A stretch of DNA of 6,190 nucleotides from Bacteroidota bacterium (GCA_023409975.1 JAEYQO010000072.1:1-6190); one strand, 5' to 3'; numbered from the stretch's first letter, positions 1-6,190 are shown. Numbers and translations: made by a program. Notes: generated by a model not told the origin, from the letters alone.

Positions 1-2389
1 CTTTTGAAGCAGTCTTAACGTACGAATCGTCAATCACTTCCTGGAATCCGCCCTGAGTGAATTCTTCCAGTCTGGAATAGGATCTGTTCAGACGGAGATT
101 GGCTTTGGGTGAAAAGTTCACGAGTGGTTTGCGGAAATCCCAGGTTAGCTGGCGGCGGAACATATGAAAAAGGTTTGCCGCAGTAGTAATATTTGTGACA
201 ACGATATTCAGCTCTCCTGAAAGTTGCAGGAACCGTTCCAGACGCGCAGACGAATGTTCGGGCCCTTGTCCCTCAAATCCATGTGGTAGTAACATTACCA
301 GACCGCACATCCGGTTCCATTTCGTTTCTCCTGTACAGATATATTGGTCGATAACAGTTTGGGCACCGTTAGCGAAATCCCCAAACTGCGCTTCCCAGAT
401 TGTCAAAACATCAGGATTCGCCATGGAGTAGCCGTATTCAAATCCTAATACAGCAAATTCACTCAAAAGAGAATTAAATATCCGGAAGTTTGCAGTCTCG
501 GAAAGTCCGGTGATCCTGTTATATTCCTCATTTGTCTTCTCGTCATGTAAGATCGCATGTCGGTGAGAAAAGGTCCCTCTCTGCACGTCCTGACCACTCA
601 TCCGGACATCCTTTCCTTCTGCTACCAGGCTTCCGTAAGCGAGTAGCTCACCGGTAGACCAATCGATCAAACCACTCTCCTCGTAAAGCTTTACTTTTTC
701 GTCAAGAAGCTTTTGAATTTTTCTCAATGGTTTGAAGCCCTCCGGAACTGACATGATGCTGCGGAACAAACGTTCCAGCTCAGCTTTGTCTATGGCCGTT
801 GTCGGTGATTGTTGAAAATCTTCAAAGTTTGCCCTGCGCAGATCTCTCCAGGCTTGTTCCGGCGTTTGAAGTTCATAGGGGAGCGGCTTTTGTTTTAGCT
901 CGTCCAGGCGCTGCTGAAGGTCGTTCCAGAAACGCTTTTCCATTTCCTCTGCAAGCTGCTTGATTTCAGTTGCGCCGGCAGCAAGCAGCTTTTGCATATA
1001 CACCTCTCTGGGGTTCGGGTGCTTCTTAATCAGATCGTACAGTTTCGGCTGGGTAAAACTCGGGTCGTCTCCTTCGTTATGCCCGTGACGACGATAACAT
1101 ACCATGTCGATGAAGATGTCCTGATGGAACTGTTGTCTGTAGGCGATCGCCAGTTCACAAGCTTTTACTACAGCCTCGGGATCGTCTCCGTTCACGTGAA
1201 GAACCGGCGCCTGCAGCATCGATGCAACGCTGGTGCAATAGTCTGCTGAACGGGCATCATCAAAATCAGTAGTAAAGCCGATCTGGTTGTTGATGACAAA
1301 ATGTATCGTACCTCCGGTATAATATCCAGGGAGCAAACTCATCTGGAGTAGCTCGTAAACCACACCCTGTCCCGCAATGGCTGCATCTCCATGAATCAGG
1401 ATCGGAAGTACTTTTTCGTATTCGCTGTTATAAAGTGCGTCAGCCTTCGAACGGGCATAGCCGGTAACTACAGGATCTACCACCTCAAGATGCGAAGGGT
1501 TGGGCGCCAGCTGAACATTGATCTCATTTCCGGCAGGTGATTTGATATTAGCCCTGAAACCCAGGTGGTATTTCACATCGCCACTACCCATAGTGGTATC
1601 CGGCGGGTGATTACCTTCAAATTCTGAAAAGATTTGCTCATAGGTTTTGCCAAGGGTATTCGCCAGTACGTTCAGTCTGCCTCTATGAGCCATACCGATT
1701 ACGACTTCTTTTACACCCGTATCAGCAGCGTTATTGATGATCGTATCCAGCGCCGGGATGGTACTTTCTCCACCTTCGAGGCTAAAACGCTTCTGGCCGA
1801 TATATTTTGTGTGCAGGAACTTCTCAAATATGACCCCCGCGTTGAGCTTTTCAAGAATTCTGCGTTTCTGCTGCACAGACAACTGACGCTGCATCGCCTG
1901 CTCAAACGCCTGCTGTATCCAGTTGAATCTGTCTGCATTGTTGATATAGGTGTACTCAATCCCGACTTCACCCCCATAGGTAAATTTCAGACGCGCGATG
2001 ATATCCCTCAGCTTCGCCTTGCCTATTCCGGCAAATTTTCCCGCAAAGAATTCTGTGTCGAGATCGGCCTCTGAAAGCCCAACGTCTTTTAGCTCAAGCC
2101 TTGGGTTGCGATCCTTTCTAGGTCTGATAGGATTGGTAGTCGCTATCAGGTGCCCACGTTTCCGGTATCCCTGGATGAGCTGGTATACACTGAATTCCTT
2201 AGAAAGCTGGTCCCCACTTACAGGCACAGCATCTGCAGAATGACCATTCGATCTGGAGATGGCAAAATCAAAGCCCTCAAAGAACTTCTTCCATTCAGGG
2301 TCGACATTTGTGGGATTCGCGGAATAATCTCTGTAAAGGGATTCGATATAGGACGGATGAGAACTCATCACGAAACTGAAATCTTTCAT
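1..2389 (-). CDS. sucA: 2-oxoglutarate dehydrogenase E1 component (partial, 3' end outside the window)
   Basis: This is the thiamine diphosphate (ThDP)-dependent E1 subunit of the 2-oxoglutarate dehydrogenase complex of the TCA cycle. It decarboxylates 2-oxoglutarate and passes the succinyl group to the lipoyl domain of E2 (SucB) in the cytoplasm. The 796 complete codons read from the minus strand start MKDFSFVMSSHPSYIESLYR, a typical E1o N-terminal segment. Recognisable motifs follow in order: GMAHRGRLNVLAN (M at residue 233), HGDAAIAGQG (residues 333-342, the ThDP/Mg-binding GD motif), GHNEGDDP (H437), MSGQDVQRGTFSHRH, EAQFGDFANGAQ and LPHGFEGQGPEHSSARLERF (E706, H712). I met no stop or frameshift in the stretches translated codon by codon. 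E1o proteins are usually about 900-950 residues, so roughly 100-150 are cut off at the left edge. The ATG fits the family N-terminus. No Shine-Dalgarno is visible; the leader is A-rich, as is usual in Bacteroidota. sucB would be expected just beyond the left edge. Confidence 0.97.
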   Translation of the reverse strand, partial: MKDFSFVMSSHPSYIESLYRDYSANPTNVDPEWKKFFEGFDFAISRSNGHSADAVPVSGDQLSKEFSVYQLIQGYRKRGHLIATTNPIRPRKDRNPRLELKDVGLSEADLDTEFFAGKFAGIGKAKLRDIIARLKFTYGGEVGIEYTYINNADRFNWIQQAFEQAMQRQLSVQQKRRILEKLNAGVIFEKFLHTKYIGQKRFSLEGGESTIPALDTIINNAADTGVKEVVIGMAHRGRLNVLANTLGKTYEQIFSEFEGNHPPDTTMGSGDVKYHLGFRANIKSPAGNEINVQLAPNPSHLEVVDPVVTGYARSKADALYNSEYEKVLPILIHGDAAIAGQGVVYELLQMSLLPGYYTGGTIHFVINNQIGFTTDFDDARSADYCTSVASMLQAPVLHVNGDDPEAVVKACELAIAYRQQFHQDIFIDMVCYRRHGHNEGDDPSFTQPKLYDLIKKHPNPREVYMQKLLAAGATEIKQLAEEMEKRFWNDLQQRLDELKQKPLPYELQTPEQAWRDLRRANFEDFQQSPTTAIDKAELERLFRSIMSVPEGFKPLRKIQKLLDEKVKLYEESGLIDWSTGELLAYGSLVAEGKDVRMSGQDVQRGTFSHRHAILHDEKTNEEYNRITGLSETANFRIFNSLLSEFAVLGFEYGYSMANPDVLTIWEAQFGDFANGAQTVIDQYICTGETKWNRMCGLVMLLPHGFEGQGPEHSSARLERFLQLSGELNIVVTNITTAANLFHMFRRQLTWDFRKPLVNFSPKANLRLNRSYSRLEEFTQGGFQEVIDDSYVKTASK

Positions 2390-2452
2390 CTTGACACCAG
2401 AAGTTTGTATCTGTGTTTGAGTATTTTTTTCTCTCTGCCTTGCAGTAACCGA

Positions 2453-2460
2453 CAAAGTTA
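2453..2460 (-). promoter_or_regulatory. Candidate Bacteroidota-type -7 box upstream of sucA
   Basis: On the minus strand this reads TAACTTTG, an exact match to the Bacteroidota -7 consensus TAnnTTTG. It would place the transcription start about 55-60 bases before the sucA ATG. The expected -33 TTG element is poor: the base triplet at about 19 bases spacing is CTG. The box lies in the gap between the small orphan gene and sucA, so sucA probably has its own promoter even if some read-through from upstream occurs. Confidence 0.5.
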
Positions 2461-2502
2461 GGCAAGCCTGTTTAATTTTCAGGGGCCCAATTTCTAATGT
2501 TT

Positions 2503-2524
2503 AAAAGGTTAAAACATACCTTTT
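2503..2524. terminator. Short inverted repeat at the 3' end of the small orphan gene (weak terminator candidate)
   Basis: AAAAGGT (2503-2509) and ACCTTTT (2518-2524) are perfect 7-base complements separated by an 8-base loop, and they span the stop codon of the orphan gene. On the plus strand the right arm continues into six Ts (2521-2526). On the minus strand, the direction of the orphan gene, the 3' arm ends in TTTT followed by AAA. The stem is AT-rich with only two G:C pairs, so it is weak and may be chance. Confidence 0.25.
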
Positions 2525-2781
2525 TTAGTAATAGCATCGGAGAGTCGTGGTTCCATCTCAAGAATAGCGGGATGTAGTTCCTGGCCTGGAGGATCGAGAA
2601 CCCACCGGCGTTCCCGAAATCTCATATCGCAACAGATTACTTCGCTTTTCATGAATCCATTGACCCGTATAGGTAAAAGAATAGTAATCTGCCAATACGG
2701 TTCATCTACATCTTCCTGAAGTTCCATGTTTACGTCTGCTACACCAGAGGCGGTTTCAATGGTCAGTTCAATTGGTTCCAT
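2509..2781 (-). CDS. Small acidic protein of unknown function (90 aa)
   Basis: I do not recognise a family. The protein starts MEPIELTIETASG and ends in KKGMF. It is acidic in its first third (the stretch LQEDVDEPYW), then alternates hydrophobic and polar residues in a way that suggests beta strands (ITILLPIRVNG), and has a basic RFRERRW segment in the middle. There is no signal peptide, membrane segment or metal-binding motif; the two adjacent cysteines (ICCD) are not a known motif. I chose the ATG at 2781; an in-frame GTG two codons upstream (2787) is an alternative and would give 92 residues. It lies 119 bases upstream of sucA on the same strand and is divergent from the radical SAM gene. 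Natural-looking amino-acid composition, mixed codon use and lack of a competing gene support it being real, but function is open. Confidence 0.68.
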   Translation of the reverse strand: MEPIELTIETASGVADVNMELQEDVDEPYWQITILLPIRVNGFMKSEVICCDMRFRERRWVLDPPGQELHPAILEMEPRLSDAITKKGMF

Positions 2782-2787
2782 ATCCAC

Positions 2788-2849
2788 GAAGGTATCACAG
2801 TTTCAGGCGGGGTCAGAACTAAGGGCTAATTTTACATAAACCTTGCAGT
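2788..2849. promoter_or_regulatory. Divergent intergenic region between the orphan gene and the radical SAM gene
   Basis: This 62-base gap must hold the start signals for both flanking genes if both are transcribed from here. On the plus strand TAATTTTA (2827-2834) matches the -7 consensus TAnnTTTG except for its last base; it would give a leader of only about 10 bases before the TTG start of the radical SAM gene. On the minus strand TAGTTCTG (2814-2821) differs from the consensus at one base. Neither has a good -33 element, and no Shine-Dalgarno or riboswitch-sized leader is present. These are candidates only. Confidence 0.3.
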
Positions 2850-5042
2850 TTGCGAACGTCTGTTTATCTGGTAACACCACCATTTACTCAACTGAATACA
2901 CCTTACCCTGCTACGGCTTATCTGAAGGGCTTCTTAAACACAAAAGAGGTTCCTTCATTTCAGTCGGATCTGGGTATCGAGGTTACACTTGCTTTGTTTT
3001 CCAGGCAGGGCCTGGAGCGCGTTTTTGAAAGAGCTTCCCGGAGTGAAACTGTTTCCGAAAATGCAGCAAGAATGTTGGCGCTTACCGATGCTTATCTTGA
3101 AACGGTCGAAAGTGTCATCGGCTTCCTGCAGGGGAAAAACCCTACACTGGCGCACCTGATAGCCGGACGTGGCTTTCTCCCCGAAGCGTCGCGCTTCAAA
3201 GAGCTGGACGATCTGAATTACTCATTCGGAACAATGGGCATTCAGGATAAAGCGAAGCATCTGGCAACCATGTATCTGGAGGATATTTCCGACCTTATCA
3301 AAGAGACGGTTGATCCTCACTTTGGGTTTAGTCGCTATGCCGAACGTCTGGGCCGTTCTGCCAACAGCTTTGATGAACTATATGAAGCGCTGGCAATGGA
3401 CCTCAGCATCGTTGACGAAATGATGCTTCAGATACTCGAAGCCCAGCTGGATAAGTCAAATCCCATACTCGCAGCTTTTTCGGTTCCCTTTCCAGGAAAT
3501 CTGTTTGCAGCGTTCCGGTGTGCACAATGGATCAGGAAACACCGCCCGGACATCAGAATCGCCATGGGAGGCGGATTCCCTAATACGGAACTTCGTTCTT
3601 TGAATGATCCCAGGGTATTTGAATTCTTTCACTATATCTGCCTCGATGATGGAGAAAGCCCCCTTGAACAATTGCTGCTCCATTTGCAGGGAGCTATCGG
3701 TGAAGATGAACTGAAACGTAGCTTTCTGCTCCGGGATGGAGCAGTAGTGTTTATAGATAACAAGAGTTGTCAGGATTATCGTTTGGGACAGGTTGGTGTT
3801 CCGGACTACACCGACCTCAGACTCAATGACTACATTTCCGCTATCGAAATTACCAACCCCATGCATAGTCTCTGGAGCGATGGGCGCTGGAATAAACTTA
3901 CGATGGCGCATGGTTGCTACTGGGGCAAGTGTACTTTTTGTGATATTTCCCTGGATTATATCCGCAATTATGAACCCCTGACTGCGTCTGTTCTTTGCGA
4001 CAGGATGGAAGAAATCATCAGCAAAACAGGTAATACCGGCTTCCATTTCGTGGACGAGGCAGCGCCACCGGCTTTAATGAGGGCTCTCGCTCTGGAAATT
4101 ATCCGGAGAAAGATGGTGGTGAGCTGGTGGACGAACATCCGATTTGAAAAAAGTTTCACCCGCGATCTATGTCTGTTATTGAAAGCTTCGGGCTGTATCG
4201 CAGTTTCCGGTGGATTAGAAGTTGCTTCTGACCGATTGCTTCAACTCATTCAGAAGGGGATTACGGTATCGCAGGTTGCCAGAGTGAACAAATATTTTGC
4301 GGAAGCAGGAATTATGGTGCATGCCTACCTGATGTATGGTTTCCCCACTCAAACGGCGCAGGAAACCATTGACTCACTGGAGATGGTAAGGCAAATGTTT
4401 CAGGCTGGTGTATTGCAGTCTGCCTACTGGCATCAATTCGCTATGACTGCTCACAGTCCGGTAGGCCTGGAACCTGAGCGTTTTCAGGTAGCGAGGAAAA
4501 ACGAAGACGAAGGGAGCTTCGCGAATAATGACCTGGAACACCTGGATCCGACAGGTGCCGAACACGAATCGTTCAGCTACGGCCTCAGAAAATCGCTGCA
4601 TAATTTTATGCACGGAGCCTGCCTTGACCTTCCTCTTCACAAATGGTTCGATTTCAAAGTTCCAAAAACAACAGTAGCCCCAGGTTTTATCCAGAAAGCA
4701 TTAGCCGAGGCAGATCTCAATAGCTCATCTGGTACACGGGTCGTATTTATCGGTCAATTGCCGGAGCCAAACTGGTTTACGAAGTCAAAGAAGGGTAACA
4801 CCTGGGAAATGATTTCTCTGACCTTTCAAAGTAGAACGGCATCCATCACAGTTTCTCTTAACAAGGCCGAAGGAGACTGGCTGTACAAAACACTTCCAAC
4901 CTTACGGCCGGACAAGCTCAAACTAAGGACCCGCCAGGAACTACGGGACGACTTTGAAAGATCCGGACTCGAAAATTTTGAACTTTTTTGGGATAACAAG
5001 CCGGTGACTCAACTCCATAAATTCGGATTGCTCCAGTTCTGA
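2850..5042 (+). CDS. Radical SAM protein with N-terminal cobalamin-binding-like domain (730 aa)
   Basis: The family uses a 4Fe-4S cluster and S-adenosylmethionine to make a radical; members with a B12-binding-like domain often carry out methylations or rearrangements. The substrate here is unknown. The N-terminus (VYLVTPPFTQLNTPYP, from residue 5) looks like the first strand and loop of the B12-binding-like Rossmann fold. A mostly helical stretch (about 50-205) follows, then the fold resumes with AAFSVPFPGN (208-217), the glycine run MGGGFP (239-244) and LDDGES (265-270). The radical SAM core spans about 347-540: cluster cysteines C356, C361 and C364 in HGCYWGKCTFCD, then FVDEAAPP (400-407), SWWTNIRFE (425-433), GGLE (454-457), MYGFPTQT (495-502) and HSPV (535-538). 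The spacing is CX4CX2C rather than CX3CX2C. The last 150 or so residues form an unrecognised domain with no second cysteine cluster. No DxHxxG cobalamin motif was found. The start is TTG: an in-frame stop lies at 2820-2822, no in-frame ATG or GTG lies between, and the next methionine is residue 75, inside the protein. Confidence 0.9.
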   Translation: MRTSVYLVTPPFTQLNTPYPATAYLKGFLNTKEVPSFQSDLGIEVTLALFSRQGLERVFERASRSETVSENAARMLALTDAYLETVESVIGFLQGKNPTLAHLIAGRGFLPEASRFKELDDLNYSFGTMGIQDKAKHLATMYLEDISDLIKETVDPHFGFSRYAERLGRSANSFDELYEALAMDLSIVDEMMLQILEAQLDKSNPILAAFSVPFPGNLFAAFRCAQWIRKHRPDIRIAMGGGFPNTELRSLNDPRVFEFFHYICLDDGESPLEQLLLHLQGAIGEDELKRSFLLRDGAVVFIDNKSCQDYRLGQVGVPDYTDLRLNDYISAIEITNPMHSLWSDGRWNKLTMAHGCYWGKCTFCDISLDYIRNYEPLTASVLCDRMEEIISKTGNTGFHFVDEAAPPALMRALALEIIRRKMVVSWWTNIRFEKSFTRDLCLLLKASGCIAVSGGLEVASDRLLQLIQKGITVSQVARVNKYFAEAGIMVHAYLMYGFPTQTAQETIDSLEMVRQMFQAGVLQSAYWHQFAMTAHSPVGLEPERFQVARKNEDEGSFANNDLEHLDPTGAEHESFSYGLRKSLHNFMHGACLDLPLHKWFDFKVPKTTVAPGFIQKALAEADLNSSSGTRVVFIGQLPEPNWFTKSKKGNTWEMISLTFQSRTASITVSLNKAEGDWLYKTLPTLRPDKLKLRTRQELRDDFERSGLENFELFWDNKPVTQLHKFGLLQF

Positions 5043-5066
5043 CCGGCGTTTTTTGGGGTCGGTTTT
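5042..5066 (+). terminator. Possible weak intrinsic terminator after the radical SAM gene
   Basis: ACCGGC (5042-5047) can pair with GTCGGT (5058-5063), with one G:U pair and a 10-base loop, followed by a short run of Ts (5063-5066). It starts inside the stop codon of the radical SAM gene. The stem is short and the T-tract has only four bases, so termination may be partial and read-through into the downstream regulator is possible. Confidence 0.35.
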
Positions 5067-5081
5067 CCCTGCAAAAATTCA

Positions 5082-5089
5082 TAGCTTTG
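5082..5089 (+). promoter_or_regulatory. Candidate -7 box of the XRE/S24 regulator gene
   Basis: TAGCTTTG is an exact match to the Bacteroidota consensus TAnnTTTG. Transcription would start near 5096, giving a leader of about 26 bases before the ATG at 5122, with an A-rich stretch (CAAAAAGA) in place of a Shine-Dalgarno site. A clear -33 TTTG at 17-23 bases spacing is missing; the nearest TTG (5053-5055) is about 26 bases away. If real, the site argues that the regulator has its own promoter and that the TTG at 5053 is not its start. Confidence 0.45.
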
Positions 5090-5121
5090 TTATTATTGGT
5101 ATTTTCAAAAAGACATCATTA

Positions 5122-5940
5122 ATGCCAGAAACAAAGCACCACTGGGCTTCCAATATCCGATTTCTTCGCCTGAGAAAAGGCTTGAGCCAGGACGCACTCG
5201 CAGAACAATTAGGGATCACCCGTTCTAAACTGAATGCCCATGAAAATGGACAGACCGTGAACCCCACTGCCGAAGACCTGATTCACTTTTCCGCCTTCTT
5301 CCAATTAAGCATCGATAGTTTGATGAAAGTGGATCTCGGCTCACTTTCTGAAGCTAAATTCAAAGAGCTGGAAGCAGGTAATGACGCATACGTTACCGGT
5401 AGCAAGCTGAGGGTGTTGGCCACGGCCGTTGATAGCGATAATAATGATCAGATCGAATTTGTTCCCCATAAGGCCAGGGCGGGTTATCTGAGCGGTTATA
5501 GTGATCCGGAATTTATCGGTAAACTTCCCACGTTTACAATGCCCAATCTGCCAGGCGATAGGAAGTTCAGGATGTTTCAAACCGTCGGGGATTCCATGTA
5601 TCCTGTTCCCGAAAATGCGCTCGTTATCGCGAACTACGTAGAAGACTGGTCCTCCCTTAAGCCAGATACACCGTGCATCGTGGTTTCGAGAGAAGAGGGG
5701 ATCGTTTTCAAGCTGGTGACTAATCAGATCCGGAAAAACAAGACCCTTTTGCTAAAGTCACTTAATAGTGCCTATCCTCCCTATGAGCTGGAAGCGGGTC
5801 AAATCCTTGAAGTCTGGAAATTTGTAAACTATATCAGTGACACTTTACCCGAACCTGAACTTTCCTTACAGGAGATGTCGAAAAGTCTTCATGAAATCAG
5901 GCAGACACTTCAGAAGATGAACAATTCCCGCCTGCAATAA
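5122..5940 (+). CDS. XRE-type transcriptional regulator with S24 (LexA/CI-like) peptidase domain (272 aa)
   Basis: A cytoplasmic DNA-binding regulator built like phage CI repressors. Residues 10-66 form an XRE helix-turn-helix (LRLRKGLSQDALAEQLGITR, then SKLNAHENG). A linker leads to an S24 peptidase-like domain at about 112-235. Its features are ARAGYL with a possible scissile A120-G121, the nucleophile motif VGDSMYP (S158), and the general-base lysine in IVFKLV (K197). Distances (A120 to S158, 38; S158 to K197, 39) are close to those known in LexA and lambda CI, so autocleavage is plausible. A predicted helical tail (about 243-272, LQEMSKSLHEIRQTLQ) may form a coiled coil. I chose the ATG at 5122: the only longer start in view is a TTG at 5053 that would precede the candidate promoter and add a 23-residue tail not expected in XRE proteins. 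It lies 79 bases after the radical SAM gene on the same strand. Its target is not known; autoregulation is common in the family. Confidence 0.92.
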   Translation: MPETKHHWASNIRFLRLRKGLSQDALAEQLGITRSKLNAHENGQTVNPTAEDLIHFSAFFQLSIDSLMKVDLGSLSEAKFKELEAGNDAYVTGSKLRVLATAVDSDNNDQIEFVPHKARAGYLSGYSDPEFIGKLPTFTMPNLPGDRKFRMFQTVGDSMYPVPENALVIANYVEDWSSLKPDTPCIVVSREEGIVFKLVTNQIRKNKTLLLKSLNSAYPPYELEAGQILEVWKFVNYISDTLPEPELSLQEMSKSLHEIRQTLQKMNNSRLQ

Positions 5941-6003
5941 GTTTGATGGTTGATCGTTTATGGTTGATGGCGTCTTTGCCTTCGCTTTCGCCTTGGCTTT
6001 GGC
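5941..6003. repeat. Low-complexity degenerate repeats just after the regulator gene
   Basis: TGGTTGAT occurs twice (5947-5954 and 5961-5968) inside a GTTTGATGG/GTTTATGG-like stretch. It is followed at about 5974-6003 by a degenerate pyrimidine-rich run built from TTTGCC, TTCGCT, TTCGCC and TTTGGCC units. The pattern suggests slipped-strand expansion and decay of simple sequence rather than a coding or regulatory site. Confidence 0.5.
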
Positions 6004-6073
6004 CTGTTTAGCGTTTAGTTAAGAATCTGAGAAAACCAGCCAAATCATACCCCAGAACGAGCTAAAGCCCTTC

Positions 6074-6125
6074 CAGGTACCTGCTACCTTCCTTGTAGGT
6101 TCCTTGTACCTTCCTTGAAGGTTCC
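6074..6125. repeat. 19-bp imperfect direct repeat with internal inverted repeats
   Basis: Two copies, TACCTTCCTTGTAGGTTCC (6085-6103) and TACCTTCCTTGAAGGTTCC (6107-6125), match at 18 of 19 bases with a period of 22. Each can fold: CTAC (6084-6087) with GTAG (6095-6098) in the first, and ACCTTC (6108-6113) with GAAGGT (6117-6122) in the second. Just before them is a perfect 10-base palindrome, CAGGTACCTG (6074-6083). It could act as a transcript-end hairpin, but no T-tract follows. Confidence 0.6.
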
Positions 6126-6147
6126 AACTAACTGGCATAATACGAGA

Positions 6148-6190
6148 GGACGGTGTCGTACATACGTCTTACTGGTGTCCTACTGGTGTC
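6148..6190. repeat. Start of an 11-bp tandem repeat cut by the right edge
   Basis: TACTGGTGTCC (6170-6180) is followed directly by a second copy lacking only its last base at the window edge (6181-6190). A diverged related copy, GGACGGTGTCGTAC (6148-6161), lies before it. The array may be longer beyond the window. Its role is unknown. Confidence 0.55.

Larger units (their letters stand above)
5941..6190. other. Non-coding, repeat-rich intergenic region running off the right edge
   Basis: I see no credible gene, tRNA or rRNA in these 250 bases. Most of it is made of short repeats listed separately: a low-complexity part (5941-6003), a folding direct repeat (6074-6125) and a tandem repeat at the edge (6148-6190). 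The stretch 6004-6073 shows nothing I can name. There is no clear T-tracted terminator for the S24 regulator gene. Confidence 0.7.

Noticed and set aside
1711..1977. Minus-strand open frame of 88 codons in a second frame
   Set aside because: It overlaps sucA in another frame on the same strand, is very rich in Ser and Arg and shows no motif. The sucA frame continues without a shift here.
1634..2074. Plus-strand open frame of 146 codons
   Set aside because: It is antisense to sucA, whose minus-strand frame carries clear E1o motifs across the same bases.
2788..2849. Cobalamin riboswitch ahead of the radical SAM gene
   Set aside because: The gap is only 62 bases, far too short for one, and no B12-box-like sequence is visible.
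3456..4046. Minus-strand open frame of 196 codons
   Set aside because: It is antisense to the radical SAM core, including the cysteine motif, and has no recognisable domain.
5053..5121. Upstream TTG extension of the S24 regulator by 23 residues
   Set aside because: The extension overlaps the terminator and promoter candidates. XRE proteins normally begin close to the helix-turn-helix, as the ATG at 5122 gives.
5117..5124. CATTAATG palindrome over the start codon of the S24 regulator, as an operator
   Set aside because: It is only 8 bases, AT-rich and single; no second copy was found upstream to support a repressor site.
6074..6190. CRISPR array
   Set aside because: The repeats are too short and directly adjacent or 3 bases apart, with no spacers of regular length and no cas genes.

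Overview
The window looks like a chromosomal piece from a Bacteroidota bacterium, most likely of the Chitinophagaceae type. Three things point there: the protein sequences, near-absence of Shine-Dalgarno sites in favour of A-rich leaders, and TAnnTTTG-type -7 promoter boxes (upstream of sucA and of the XRE/S24 regulator). The GC content is middling. This placement is inference from sequence character; no 16S or other marker is present.

Left part (1-2389, minus strand): the first 796 codons of sucA, the E1 component of the 2-oxoglutarate dehydrogenase complex. The gene runs off the left edge, so about the last 100-150 residues are missing. The reading frame is open where I followed it, and the thiamine diphosphate and active-site motifs are intact. 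Upstream of it on the same strand is a 90-codon orphan gene (2509-2781) of unknown function.

Middle (2850-5042, plus strand): a large radical SAM enzyme of 730 residues, divergent from the orphan gene and starting at a TTG codon. It has a cobalamin-binding-like Rossmann domain interrupted by a long helical insert, a radical SAM core with an unusual CX4CX2C cysteine motif, and a C-terminal domain I do not recognise. No substrate can be assigned.

Right part (5122-5940, plus strand): a helix-turn-helix regulator with a LexA/CI-type S24 peptidase domain. Its Ala-Gly site and Ser/Lys pair are all present at LexA/CI-like spacings, so it may be a self-cleaving repressor. It follows the radical SAM gene by 79 bp, with a possible weak terminator and its own candidate -7 box in the gap.

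Far right (5941-6190): no gene seen, but several kinds of short repeats: a low-complexity TTTGCC/TTCGCC-like tract, a 19-bp imperfect direct repeat that can fold, and an 11-bp tandem repeat running off the right edge. Nothing clearly mobile, no RNA gene and no CRISPR array was found. sucA is housekeeping and probably unrelated to its neighbours. The most interesting pair is the radical SAM enzyme and the S24 regulator, but a functional link between them rests only on adjacency and shared strand.
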